From assembly GCA_964549785.1 (NCBI GenBank), contig CAZJXA010000077.1:1-13483 (forward strand): 13,483 nt of DNA, given 5' to 3'. A model generated the notes under the pieces. It was not told the DNA's origin. It made no database searches and was given only the letters and a program-made list of their open reading frames with translations. This document shows positions 6,391 to 13,483 of this stretch, piece by piece (position 1 is the first letter of the stretch; each line of letters opens with the position of its first letter). Source of the stretch: JBEIUO01 sp964549785. Its GTDB lineage: Bacteria > Planctomycetota > Phycisphaerae > Phycisphaerales > UBA1924. The translations under genes were made by a program, and so were the position numbers.

Positions 6391-7090
6391 CTCGTTGTCC
6401 GACGGAGCTCAGTCCGCCGCGGTCACACGGATGCCCCGTCGTGGGGGCCGGACCGTTGCCCAGGTCGTTCAGATGCTCGGCGTCAGCGAGCCCAACGACG
6501 CCCGCCGGCGGAGCCGTCGCGCCGGCATGACGGCCCACTGGACAAAGGCATCTGCCGCGACGTCATTCTCAACCACGCCCAAGCCGCTGGCCTCCGCGAC
6601 TTTAGCTCGCCAGGTGTTGGAGGTATCATCTGTTCCTCTCATCTGAGGTGGTACAGGAAAGACAGGCAGGTCACGGCCCCATACCATCGGACGCTCACCG
6701 ACGATCAAATCCATGGCGAACAAATCGCCTGGCACAGGCCACTTCCTTCGCCGCACACCGAATTAAAGTTCGGTTCGATCCTGGGAACTCCTCGTTCGTT
6801 TCAGGGCGCACAACGTGTTGGTCGTCGGCCACTTTACGGCGTACCGCATCGCGGCACGAGAAAGCGGTCGTTCTCCGCTCATACTGAAAATAGTACTGAC
6901 CAAGAAGCCATCGGACGTGCACGTTCGGCCGCCTTCCGCTACCAGTTGTTGAACGCGGCGCTATCCGAGGGCGTGGCCGACGCCGAGGCGCTGGCCTTGG
7001 CGGGGGCGTGGCGTGAGGAGTACAACCACCGCCGACCGCACTCGTCGCTGGAAGTCTCGACCCCGGAACCGTCCCGGGCGTGGTGTTCGG
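6386..7090 (+). mobile_element. Degenerate IS3-family insertion sequence remnant
   Basis: Two plus-strand fragments resemble IS3-family transposase. At about 6443-6500 GRTVAQVVQMLGVSEP resembles the helix-turn-helix of OrfA (GKTVAEVCRQLGISEQ type). At about 6940-7065 the frame reads LLNAALSEGV...AGAWREEYNHRRPHSSLEVSTPE, the characteristic end of OrfB (W..EYN..RPHSSLGY.TP). The fragments lie in different frames and ~440 bp apart, while an intact IS3 would have nearly 900 bp of integrase core between them. No DDE catalytic core is readable, so the element is dead and internally deleted. I could not define terminal inverted repeats or a target duplication. The sequence between the fragments holds no recognisable gene. 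Confidence 0.55.
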
Positions 7091-7243
7091 GTGGTTGGGG
7101 AGCACGCGACCCATCACGACGCCGCACCCGTCAAACCCGATGGCGGCGTGGCGTGTTTGATGCGTCCATTCCGCGTCCTGCGTGAGCCCTGTCGGCTTGC
7201 CGGGTCCGGTTGCCGTATCACCGCACCCACCACACACCTGTTC

Positions 7244-7249
7244 AAGGAG
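7244..7249 (+). promoter_or_regulatory. Ribosome-binding site of the HAF-repeat gene
   Basis: AAGGAG ends 8 nt before the ATG at 7258 and decides the start in favour of the signal peptide at 7258 rather than the earlier in-frame ATG at 7210. Confidence 0.7.
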
Positions 7250-7257
7250 TCTCGATC

Positions 7258-7957
7258 ATGTCCGCCTTTCTCATCGTTTCACGTCGTCGTCCCGCCGTTT
7301 CCATCATGGCGCCCGTCTCACTCCTACTTGCCACGGCGTCCACCGCGCATGCGCAGTGGAGTTTCGACAACCTCTCCCCGCCGGCCTTGAACATCTCCAC
7401 TGTCACTGCCATTCGCGGCGGGGTTCCCGTGGGATACGCCAGCCAGCACTCAGGAGCCCCGCCTGTCGCCGGGGATTGGTCGCGGGGACACCGGCAGCTC
7501 GTGGACCAGCCTGCATCCCGCAGGAGCCACTACGTCGCGGTCCTCGGGCTCATCCGCGACGTCGCAAGTGGGGCACGCGCACGTCGGCGGCGTGTTTCGC
7601 GCCAGTCGCTGGTCGGGCACCGCAGACTCCTGGGTAGACCTCGCCCCCAACGGCGCGACCATTTCGCGCGCATGGGGCATGGACGGCGAGAGTGCAGTCG
7701 GTTCGGCGTCCTTCGGCGGTGGTATGTCCCACGCGAGCGTGTGGACGGGCGGCGTCGATACATGGACGAGTCTCCACCCGGTCGGCGCGACCACGTCGGT
7801 CGCGTTCGGTGGCGGCGGCGGCCAGCAGGTCGGCCAGGCTGAGTTCAACGATGTAACGCGTGCGGCGATGTGGACGGGGTCGTCCGGCTCCTATGTCGAC
7901 TTGCATCCCGCCGGCGCGACGCGATCCGTCGCTTTCAACTCCAGCGGCACGCGATGA
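7258..7957 (+). pseudogene. HAF-repeat secreted protein gene broken by a one-base frameshift
   Basis: The start is intact: AAGGAG, ATG at 7258 and a signal peptide ending ATASTAHAQ. The first frame continues to about 7482 (VGYASQHSGAPPVAGDWS). An extra C at about 7483 then shifts the frame; skipping it gives WSGDTGSSWTSLHPAGAT. The second frame runs on through three more copies of the same unit to a stop at 7955-7957. Each unit is 43-44 residues (~130 bp) and has the form W(S/T)G...SW(V/T)(D/S)L.P.GAT....G...QVG.A.....(H/R)A. This is the HAF-type extracellular repeat found in secreted proteins of planctomycetes and other bacteria. The last unit breaks off after SSGTR, so the 3' end is also lost. 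The single-base change could be a sequencing error, but the missing end and broken neighbour argue for real decay. Confidence 0.75.
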
Positions 7958-8558
7958 ACCACTACGAGGGCCCCATCGCCGTGTTCGGCGACGTTCGTAC
8001 CATAAGCGTCTACACCAACAACCTGGGAGCCCAGTACAACCTTGCGGGCACCTCGCTCAACCAGCCCTATCCCACCCCGCCAGCCTTGGCAACACGTCCG
8101 ACGGTACCACAGACGGGACATCGAACTACACCGTCGATACCCAAACCGGAAACGTCTATCGCCTCGACCGCAGCTGGCTGAACCCGACCTTCATGTTCAA
8201 TGTTGGCGTCAGCAGCCAAGGCGGCATCACCTACGACTGCCGCACCGGCACCCTCTGGGTCGCCAACGAAGGCGGCTGCCGGCCCTCCGGCGAGTGCGGG
8301 GTCACCGGCTCCGTGACCAACTACACCCTGAGCGGCACGGCCCTCAGTTCAACTTTCTTCGGCGGTTCGGGGGCGCTCAACGACCTCACCATCGACCACG
8401 ACGGAACGTTCTGGGCACACGGTAACTCCGCGTCCGGCGCAGAGCTTATGAACTATGACTCGACCGGAGCCTTCATCAACTCGTTCTCTTTCATCTTGGG
8501 CGCCGACACGATCTTCGGCGCGCTCGGTGCAGTGTCGCTCCGTCGCCGCCGGCGATAA
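7954..8558 (+). pseudogene. Frameshifted C-terminal part of an exported propeller-like protein with truncated sorting tail
   Basis: The sequence begins where the HAF frame stops (an ATGA overlap, with no ribosome-binding site) and reads ISVYTNNLGAQYNLAGTSL in one frame. Between about 8071 and 8084 the coding frame shifts by one base. It then runs GNTSDGTTDGTSNYTVD...GGITYDCRTGTLWVAN...NYTLSGTALSSTFFGG...LNDLTIDHDGTFWAHG to TAA at 8556-8558. The style matches propeller-type PEP-CTERM proteins. The end is FGALGAVSLRRRRR: the Arg cluster remains, but the P-E/A-P motif and most of the membrane segment are missing, as after an internal deletion. It probably came from a different gene and was joined to the HAF remnant. 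I see no functional start. Confidence 0.7.
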
Positions 8559-8595
8559 GCGCTCCTCCGCCCTCCGCCGCAACCCCCATCACCAT

Positions 8596-8660
8596 CCCGA
8601 AGGCCTCGAAACTAATTGCCCGCGGCGGTCGGAGCCGCGTTGGGCGACACCCCCGGACAG
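8596..8660 (+). repeat. 65-bp direct repeat, copy A
   Basis: It begins CCCGAAGGCCTCGAAA and ends GGGCGACACCCCCGGACAG. It aligns without gaps to 8951-9015 with about ten mismatches, the last ~35 bases being almost identical. Within it CGCGGC/GCCGCG can form a small hairpin with loop GGTCGGA. Confidence 0.75.
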
Positions 8661-8735
8661 CGACAACAAAACCCCGGCAGGCGGACAGCCTGCAACCCAA
8701 GCCACCCTGCCAACACCTTCCCCGCTCCTTCACCC

Positions 8736-8827
8736 CGCCTGCTTCAGCAGGCGTGCTCGCTCGTAGGCCCCCGCTTTCAGCGGGAGTTACAGCCCGCCGG
8801 CCTGTGCTGAAAGCCCGTCCGACAGGC
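8736..8827. repeat. Cluster of three short hairpins
   Basis: In series: CGCCTGC-TTCA-GCAGGCG (8736-8753), CCCGCT-TTC-AGCGGG (8770-8784) and GCCTGT/ACAGGC with a 16-nt loop (8800-8827). GCTTTCAGC in the second recurs inverted as GCTGAAAGC in the third. This looks like an intergenic palindromic repeat unit. Confidence 0.6.
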
Positions 8828-8950
8828 TTCTCGCTCCCGCCCGCCCTCAGGCAATTGACCTTCTTGGCCTTGGGTGGCTCGGGCTCTCCCGCCTGTGTGC
8901 TGCCGCGAGCCACCCGGCGCCCCGCTTCCCCTCGCTCCCCTTCCGAACAG

Positions 8951-9015
8951 CCCGAAGGGCTCGAAAGTTAGCAGCCGGGGCGGTCGGAGCCGCTATGGGC
9001 GACACCCCCGGACAG
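8951..9015 (+). repeat. 65-bp direct repeat, copy B
   Basis: Same orientation as copy A and 355 bp downstream in phase, ending GGGCGACACCCCCGGACAG. It ends about 50 bp from the stop of the large minus-strand gene, so it may lie in that transcript's 3' end. Confidence 0.75.
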
Positions 9016-9066
9016 CTCACCTCCATCGCTTCCGCCAGATTGCGAGAGGCCCACGCCGTGTCCTAT

Positions 9067-12000
9067 TCAGCACGACCCCTGCTCCCATTTCTCGAAGAAC
9101 TCGACGATGTCGTCCGAATCGGTGTCGCCGTCAGAGTCCGCGTCGGCACCGCTTTCGCCCGCATCCCAGGCCGCGAAGAAACCGACCACGTCGTCGGAAT
9201 CAAAGTCGCCATCCTGGTCGAAGTCGGCAGCGCAGCCAGCGGGGACGAACTCGCCGAAACCGGTGGCGAGGTTTCGCACCGTGATGGTGGTGCCCGCAGT
9301 GTTGTGCGGGTCGAGCCGGAAACTGACGATGTGATTCCCCGGAGCGAGCTCGCCCGAAGTGGGGAACGAGTAGGGCCGCATTCCCGGTAGGACGAGGGCT
9401 TGATCGATGCGGCCCGAGCGTGCACCATCGACATACACCGATGTAAGGCCGGTGGCACCCGGCTCGGCACTGATCGACATTTCAAACGTGAGAAAGTTCA
9501 CCGGCACAGTCGTTGTGATCTCAAAGTTCACCCAGGCGGATGTTGGCGCTGGCGTGCCGGCGGGTTCGGTCGTGATCGTGAAGGCGGACGCCGTGAAATC
9601 GACCGCGTCGTCGTCACTGGCAAAGTTGTTTGTGGTGGCGGGGTTGATCGGGGTGCCCATGGTAACCCGTTGATCCTCGACCGGCCGTCCTTGCCCGTCC
9701 CTCAATGTCAACCGGCTGCCCACTGGTTGGCTCAGGCGGGCGGCCAGCCACCCGTCGAAGCCATTTGCACCCTGCCACCTCTCGAAACTGAGCGGGAAAC
9801 CAAACCCTTGGGCGCTCCCATCAAGCGGCTCACAGGAAGGCGCGGTAGAGCCACCGACCGTTGCGTAATAGAAACAGGTTGGCCAAGAGTGCGAGGATTC
9901 ATAGAATGGGAATCCATAGTCCGGATCAAGAGCCGATACGTCCACATTGAACGAGTTATCAAGGTGCAAGCCGGTGGCATAACCCCAAAAATCATCCGCG
10001 AAATAGTGGTCCGACCAATCGGCGTCAACACCGTAGTACTCGTTCAGATTCGTGAAGAACGGAAAATTCGTTGCATAGGCGTCAAGGAACGTCATATGCA
10101 CTTTGGTACTCGATGAAGCTGGAATCCGGGCCGCCGCCGCGGCGATCAAGGCCGCGCCCGCGCTATGGGCGATAAAGTGAACGTGCTGGTAGTTCGCCGC
10201 GGCGATCTCCTCGCCCAGGGGCCCCCCGAGGGCCAGCGCATTTGAAATCGCAATATGTGGGTCGAGATGAATCGACTCAGCGGGCCACAGCACCAGCCGG
10301 ACCTGCCACTCAGGACCAGTGGCCGCGTCGATCGCGTTGCGGAAAGGCTCCCAGAACGACCCGATGGCATCGGCACCTGTATTCCATCCGTGCGTGATGA
10401 CAATGAGTTTGTTCTGTCCAAGCGTGGGCGGGGCGGGGTTGCGCGCGATCGGTGGCTCGGCGTTGTTGTGGTTCGGAGGATTCTGGATCGGGGGCGGCGG
10501 GTTGATGCAGTCGCCGCCGTCGAACCCGAATTGCGCGCAGTCAAAAGAGATATGCACACCATTATACTGGTAGAAGCCGTTGTCGCACATGTTGTCATTC
10601 AGGTAGGCAACCGGGGCACAGTTGCCGTTGCAGTCGGCGATCTGGCCCGGGGGGCAGCCGGGCGAGGGGGTGCAGTTCGGGCCTTCAATATGCGGCGGGT
10701 AGATGACGAAACTCTTCTGCGGGTTGTCGAAGAAGTCGTAGATGAGGTTCGGGTTCGCGACCGGGTTGGGGTCGAGGCCGCCCCAGCAGACGTAGCCCGC
10801 GCGGATGTCGTTCGAGCCGTCGCTCGCATCGAGGAGATTATTGTAGATCGCGTCCCCGAAGTCGGCAGAGTTCCGGTGTATCGCGTTGAATGCGCCCGTG
10901 GCCTGATTGCCCTCGATATTGACGGTGGTCGGAGCCGAGGGTTGATCTTCCGTCACATAGAGCCCCCCGCCATAGCCAAAACCGCCGGTTGGTCCTCCGT
11001 CGGCCACGTTTCCTGTAATTGAGTTTGAAGTGAGAAGCGCCACCGACGAACCCCACGCTGAGTTTCGTATGAACACTCCACCTCCAAAGCCATCTTGGCT
11101 TCCGACGCCACGAGCAAGGTTGCCCGCAAGTATGTTACCAGACAGATTAAACTGGAGAATTCCGCCAGTGTTGTAGTGGATGGGACTACGAGCGAGCAGT
11201 AAACCTCCTCCGCGCGACGAACTGTTCCCGGTGAAGGAATTGTCGCGCAGTGAAACTAAGCCCGGAAAGTACGAGTCGAAAAAAGCCCCTCCCCCTTCAC
11301 CTACGGCCGTGTTATTCGACAGATTATTGTTTGTAAAGGTGATCGCTGAGTCATAGTTCTGAAAGAACACCCACACACCCCCGCCTTGAGAGGAAGCAGT
11401 ATTGCCGCTCAGCGTGTTATTCGCAAACGTGAGGGCCGTAGCGGTGCCGTCAACCCGAACGGCTACACCGCCTCCGGCACTTGCCGCGTTGCCACTGATG
11501 GTGTTACCGGCAATCGTATATCCCTGGTTTGGGCTCCTCGTTTGCACATACACTCCGCCGCCCGAAGATGCCAAAGCACTGTTGTCGGAAATAGTATTGG
11601 CCGTAAGGGAAAAGCCAGTTGTATGAAGATACATACCGCCGCCGGGCTGGTTCCACGCACTGTTATGATGAATATACGAACCCGCAATCCGAAGCAATGG
11701 CGCCAGTGGCGGCGTCTCGGTGTTGACGGCGTAGATGCCACTCCGTGCGTTGTAGCGAACCTCGCAGAAATGCACGAAGGGCGACGCTTGGGCGATCGTG
11801 AGTCCGCCGCTCTGCGCCGCTCCACCCCCGGCGAACTCCACCAAACAGTGCCGAAGGATCGAACCCGACACATACTGCCCGCTGCCATCAAACACCGCAT
11901 CGATCGTCCGGTCTGTAAATAAAATGTCCTTCCACTGGCCCGGCGCTCCGTTCGGGTTGTTGCTCGTGAACGTGATCCGCTGCCCCGCCGTGCCGATCGC

Positions 12001-12252
12001 CCGCAGCGTGCCCACACCAAATGCCTGCGACCCGACCGTGAGCCCCAGTCCCGGATTGAATTTCACGATCACGCCCGGCTCGATCGTCAGCGTCGCGTTT
12101 CCTCCCACGATGATCGCGGCCGTCACGACATACGGTGACCCCGACAACGTCCACGTCGTATTGGTCACGACCGGCCCGCCCACGTTCGTGGCCAACGCAT
12201 CGCACGCGAGGAGGGTGGAGATCAGAACCGCAAACAAGCGTGAAAACGTCAT
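9067..12252 (-). CDS. Secreted beta-helix / LNR-like / lipase-like / dockerin-like multidomain protein
   Basis: The 1061-aa product starts at the ATG at 12252, with GGAG just upstream. An earlier in-frame ATG (12336) adds 28 residues that would precede the signal peptide. Residues 1-21 are the signal (MTFSRLFAVLISTLLACDALA). Residues ~35-480 form a right-handed beta-helix with many NTISGN.A...GGGV turns. Residues 527-582 form a Cys-rich LNR-like module (CPPGQIADCNGNC, then FDGGDC). Residues ~614-800 resemble an alpha/beta-hydrolase of lipase type: oxyanion motif THGW (620-623), nucleophile elbow AHSAG with Ser697, and possible Asp724 (FLDAY) and His788 (SSHSW). A beta-rich linker leads to two calcium-loop-like motifs (1010-1021, 1037-1048) and a terminal Cys. 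It is probably extracellular and may act on esters or lipids; the substrate is unknown. The gene is complete and has a decayed partial copy at 4965-5322. Confidence 0.85.
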   Translation of the reverse strand: MTFSRLFAVLISTLLACDALATNVGGPVVTNTTWTLSGSPYVVTAAIIVGGNATLTIEPGVIVKFNPGLGLTVGSQAFGVGTLRAIGTAGQRITFTSNNPNGAPGQWKDILFTDRTIDAVFDGSGQYVSGSILRHCLVEFAGGGAAQSGGLTIAQASPFVHFCEVRYNARSGIYAVNTETPPLAPLLRIAGSYIHHNSAWNQPGGGMYLHTTGFSLTANTISDNSALASSGGGVYVQTRSPNQGYTIAGNTISGNAASAGGGVAVRVDGTATALTFANNTLSGNTASSQGGGVWVFFQNYDSAITFTNNNLSNNTAVGEGGGAFFDSYFPGLVSLRDNSFTGNSSSRGGGLLLARSPIHYNTGGILQFNLSGNILAGNLARGVGSQDGFGGGVFIRNSAWGSSVALLTSNSITGNVADGGPTGGFGYGGGLYVTEDQPSAPTTVNIEGNQATGAFNAIHRNSADFGDAIYNNLLDASDGSNDIRAGYVCWGGLDPNPVANPNLIYDFFDNPQKSFVIYPPHIEGPNCTPSPGCPPGQIADCNGNCAPVAYLNDNMCDNGFYQYNGVHISFDCAQFGFDGGDCINPPPPIQNPPNHNNAEPPIARNPAPPTLGQNKLIVITHGWNTGADAIGSFWEPFRNAIDAATGPEWQVRLVLWPAESIHLDPHIAISNALALGGPLGEEIAAANYQHVHFIAHSAGAALIAAAAARIPASSSTKVHMTFLDAYATNFPFFTNLNEYYGVDADWSDHYFADDFWGYATGLHLDNSFNVDVSALDPDYGFPFYESSHSWPTCFYYATVGGSTAPSCEPLDGSAQGFGFPLSFERWQGANGFDGWLAARLSQPVGSRLTLRDGQGRPVEDQRVTMGTPINPATTNNFASDDDAVDFTASAFTITTEPAGTPAPTSAWVNFEITTTVPVNFLTFEMSISAEPGATGLTSVYVDGARSGRIDQALVLPGMRPYSFPTSGELAPGNHIVSFRLDPHNTAGTTITVRNLATGFGEFVPAGCAADFDQDGDFDSDDVVGFFAAWDAGESGADADSDGDTDSDDIVEFFEKWEQGSC

Positions 12253-12293
12253 AAAAGACTCCAAATGGCCATGGGTCGTGACGGGGCGAGGCG

Positions 12294-12322
12294 ATCGTAC
12301 CAGAAAACCCCCTCCGCGGCAA
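12294..12322 (-). promoter_or_regulatory. Candidate promoter of the multidomain protein gene
   Basis: On the minus strand TTGCCG (plus 12317-12322) and TACGAT (plus 12294-12299) are 17 nt apart, each matching 4 of 6 consensus bases. They lie ~42 bp before the ATG at 12252. This fits separate transcription from the upstream two-gene unit, whose stop is at 12348. Confidence 0.4.
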
Positions 12323-12347
12323 GGCAATATGTACAACTCAAGCGGTT

Positions 12348-12638
12348 TTAGAAGTGCCGTTTACACGAGATGCAGATGTTCACGTACTTCTGCTGAAATC
12401 GGCCCACGATCATCATGCCCAGTCCAACAACTATGGTTAGAAATCCGATCAGAATGGCCATGAGCGGGATGCTGATCAGGGTGATTCCAAGCCCAGTCCA
12501 GATGAGGGCGTGCCCCATGCCCGTCAGTCGCCGCTCCACCAAGAACTGGGTGGAGCGGCAGAATGGGCAGGCCACAGCGACGGTTCCCGCGGCGGCGGCG
12601 GGCGCAGATACGAGCGGATCAAAGGGAATGCTTGACAT
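12348..12638 (-). CDS. Small membrane protein with split zinc ribbon, LITAF-like
   Basis: The 96-aa product has CPFC at residues 24-27 and CISC at 89-92. Between them lies a continuous hydrophobic segment (~43-79), long enough for one membrane hairpin or two short spans. A zinc ribbon whose two CxxC halves flank a membrane-inserted segment is the arrangement of LITAF domains, which sit on the cytoplasmic face of membranes. LITAF has a HxCxxC second half while here it is NICISC, so the similarity is structural and unproven. The N-terminus is Pro/Ala-rich, with no signal peptide. The ATG has GGAG about 11 nt upstream. It starts 27 bp after the stop of the lipoprotein gene and is probably co-transcribed with it. 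Confidence 0.7.
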   Translation of the reverse strand: MSSIPFDPLVSAPAAAAGTVAVACPFCRSTQFLVERRLTGMGHALIWTGLGITLISIPLMAILIGFLTIVVGLGMMIVGRFQQKYVNICISCKRHF

Positions 12639-12665
12639 TGAGTGAACGCTCCACGAGTTCAGACT

Positions 12666-13442
12666 TCAGCGCGGCGGAGTCCGATACCGTGCATCCGCAT
12701 CGATCCTCTGCTGCACCATCTGTGATTGGTACTCGAAAGCAGACATGTACCGCTCCTCCGACCGCGATTCGAGAACCTGCTCGCGCGGCTGCAGGGTGTA
12801 ATCGAAGTACCACTCAAAGTTCTGCTTCTCGATCACCGCGCCGGCTGCACTTTGGTTGGTGACGACGTCGTACAGAAAGACCCCGATGATGCCGCTGTCG
12901 CTTGTGAGGCTCGTCAGCGGCGGCCCCACGATCTCGATCTGCTGCTCCTGTCGAGGCGGGATGATCGCCCCGAGGAAGTTGTTGTACCCGGACTGATCGA
13001 CCGCCTGAAGTCTGCCCCCGACGTTGAACTGCACGATCGTTCCCGCGCCGTGGAACACCCGCGGCATCTTGTTGTTGACCTTCAGCACGAAGCGAAGGTT
13101 CTGAGGCTCGACCACCGCCGTGGAAGTGGTCGTCCGTCGAACGTATAGTTCGCCGCCGCTTTTCCACACGATGGGTGGCGGGGGAATCTGCTGGATGTGG
13201 ACGTGCTGCTGCATTGCCGCGGTGTAGGTGACGGGCGCGATGGAAATATCGATCCCGCCCTTCTCCTGCGATTCCCTGGTCTCGGCTTGCGGGGTGATGA
13301 CCGGAACCCCAACGGTCGCCGTGGTTGAGCGGGTCGCCGCCGGCGGGGCTTCGCAACCCGCGACCATCATTGCCAGCAGTGACAAGGTGGAACCGAACCA
13401 GCCGTTCCGACAGTTTCGCGAGCGAGCCGCAATCCTCTTCAT
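12666..13442 (-). CDS. Hypothetical lipoprotein
   Basis: The 258-aa product has a lipoprotein signal: an Arg-rich start (MKRIAARSRN), a hydrophobic run, and the lipobox MVAGC with Cys30 as the lipid-modified residue. A flexible Thr/Pro/Gln-rich linker (~31-75) follows, then a beta-rich domain (~90-220) with segments such as LRFVLKVNNKMPRVFHGAGTIVQFNVGG and GIIGVFLYDVVTNQ. The C-terminus is charged and helical (REQVLESRSEERYMSAFEYQ). The middle looks like an immunoglobulin-type beta-sandwich with an F.L.V.N..P....GAG pattern, but I do not recognise a family. The ATG is supported by AAAGGA 7 nt upstream. It is first in a likely two-gene operon with the small zinc-ribbon membrane protein, so both may act at the envelope. 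Confidence 0.8.
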   Translation of the reverse strand: MKRIAARSRNCRNGWFGSTLSLLAMMVAGCEAPPAATRSTTATVGVPVITPQAETRESQEKGGIDISIAPVTYTAAMQQHVHIQQIPPPPIVWKSGGELYVRRTTTSTAVVEPQNLRFVLKVNNKMPRVFHGAGTIVQFNVGGRLQAVDQSGYNNFLGAIIPPRQEQQIEIVGPPLTSLTSDSGIIGVFLYDVVTNQSAAGAVIEKQNFEWYFDYTLQPREQVLESRSEERYMSAFEYQSQMVQQRIDADARYRTPPR

Positions 13443-13483
13443 GGCGTGTCCTTTCGTAGCCCAACCCGCCCTCCATCCACCGG

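Larger units (their letters stand above)
8559..9066. other. Non-coding region of repeats and hairpins
   Basis: The region carries no gene that I can support; the apparent ORFs are Pro/Arg/Ser-rich readings in several frames at once. It holds the paired 65-bp repeats and the hairpin cluster listed separately. It separates the converging broken locus (plus) from the large gene (minus), and no intrinsic terminator with a T-run is visible for either. Confidence 0.5.

Noticed and set aside
6469..6756. Minus-strand frame with a GDLFAMDLIVGE stretch, faintly like an integrase core
   Set aside because: The match is short, lies on the strand opposite to the recognisable OrfA and OrfB ends, and lacks other DDE motifs.
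7477..7957. Tandem ~130-bp repeats as a CRISPR array
   Set aside because: The units are contiguous, protein-coding and degenerate, with no spacers; they encode HAF-type protein repeats.
9400..11022. Two plus-strand open frames of about 240-255 aa within the large minus-strand gene
   Set aside because: They are antisense to recognisable beta-helix and hydrolase sequence, with no domain of their own.

Overview
The window looks like chromosome of a GC-rich planctomycete, most likely class Phycisphaerae. The inference rests on secreted proteins that end in acidic dockerin/EF-hand-like tails with a terminal Cys, PEP-CTERM-like tails ending in an Arg cluster, HAF-type repeats, and an HU protein with a long basic extension. 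No marker gene fixes the taxon.

Layout: (a) 2-433, the 3' end of an aldehyde dehydrogenase gene resembling astD, convergent with (b) an HU-family DNA-binding protein gene (608-1012, minus) that has its own terminator. (c) A secreted propeller/Ig-like/dockerin-like protein (1389-2762, plus) converges on (d) metK, S-adenosylmethionine synthetase (2936-4132, minus). MetK is divergent from (e) an unrecognised 153-aa protein (4350-4811). (f) 4965-5322 holds a decayed, frameshifted copy of the C-terminus of the large protein encoded at 9067-12252. (g) A small secreted protein with a PEP-CTERM-like tail (5653-6315) has a good candidate promoter and a strong hairpin terminator. (h) 6386-7090 contains remnants of an IS3-type insertion sequence. 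(i) 7258-8558 is a broken secreted-protein locus: a HAF-repeat gene with a one-base frameshift, joined to the C-terminal part of another exported protein that is itself frameshifted and has lost most of its sorting tail. (j) 8559-9066 is non-coding, with a 65-bp direct repeat pair and a cluster of hairpins. (k) A 1061-aa secreted multidomain protein (beta-helix, Cys-rich LNR-like module, lipase-like hydrolase, dockerin-like tail) lies at 9067-12252, minus. (l) A lipoprotein gene and a small membrane zinc-ribbon gene (12348-13442, minus) form a probable two-gene operon.

The housekeeping genes (metK, HU, the dehydrogenase) are ordinary. The rest is accessory: cell-surface or secreted proteins using two different C-terminal tail types, with clear duplication, frameshifting and mobile-element decay between about 4.9 and 9.0 kb. 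I see no tRNA, rRNA, CRISPR array or defence system. I do not see a coherent new multigene system. The most unusual items are the domain architecture at 9067-12252, the decay zone, and the two-gene lipoprotein/LITAF-like unit.
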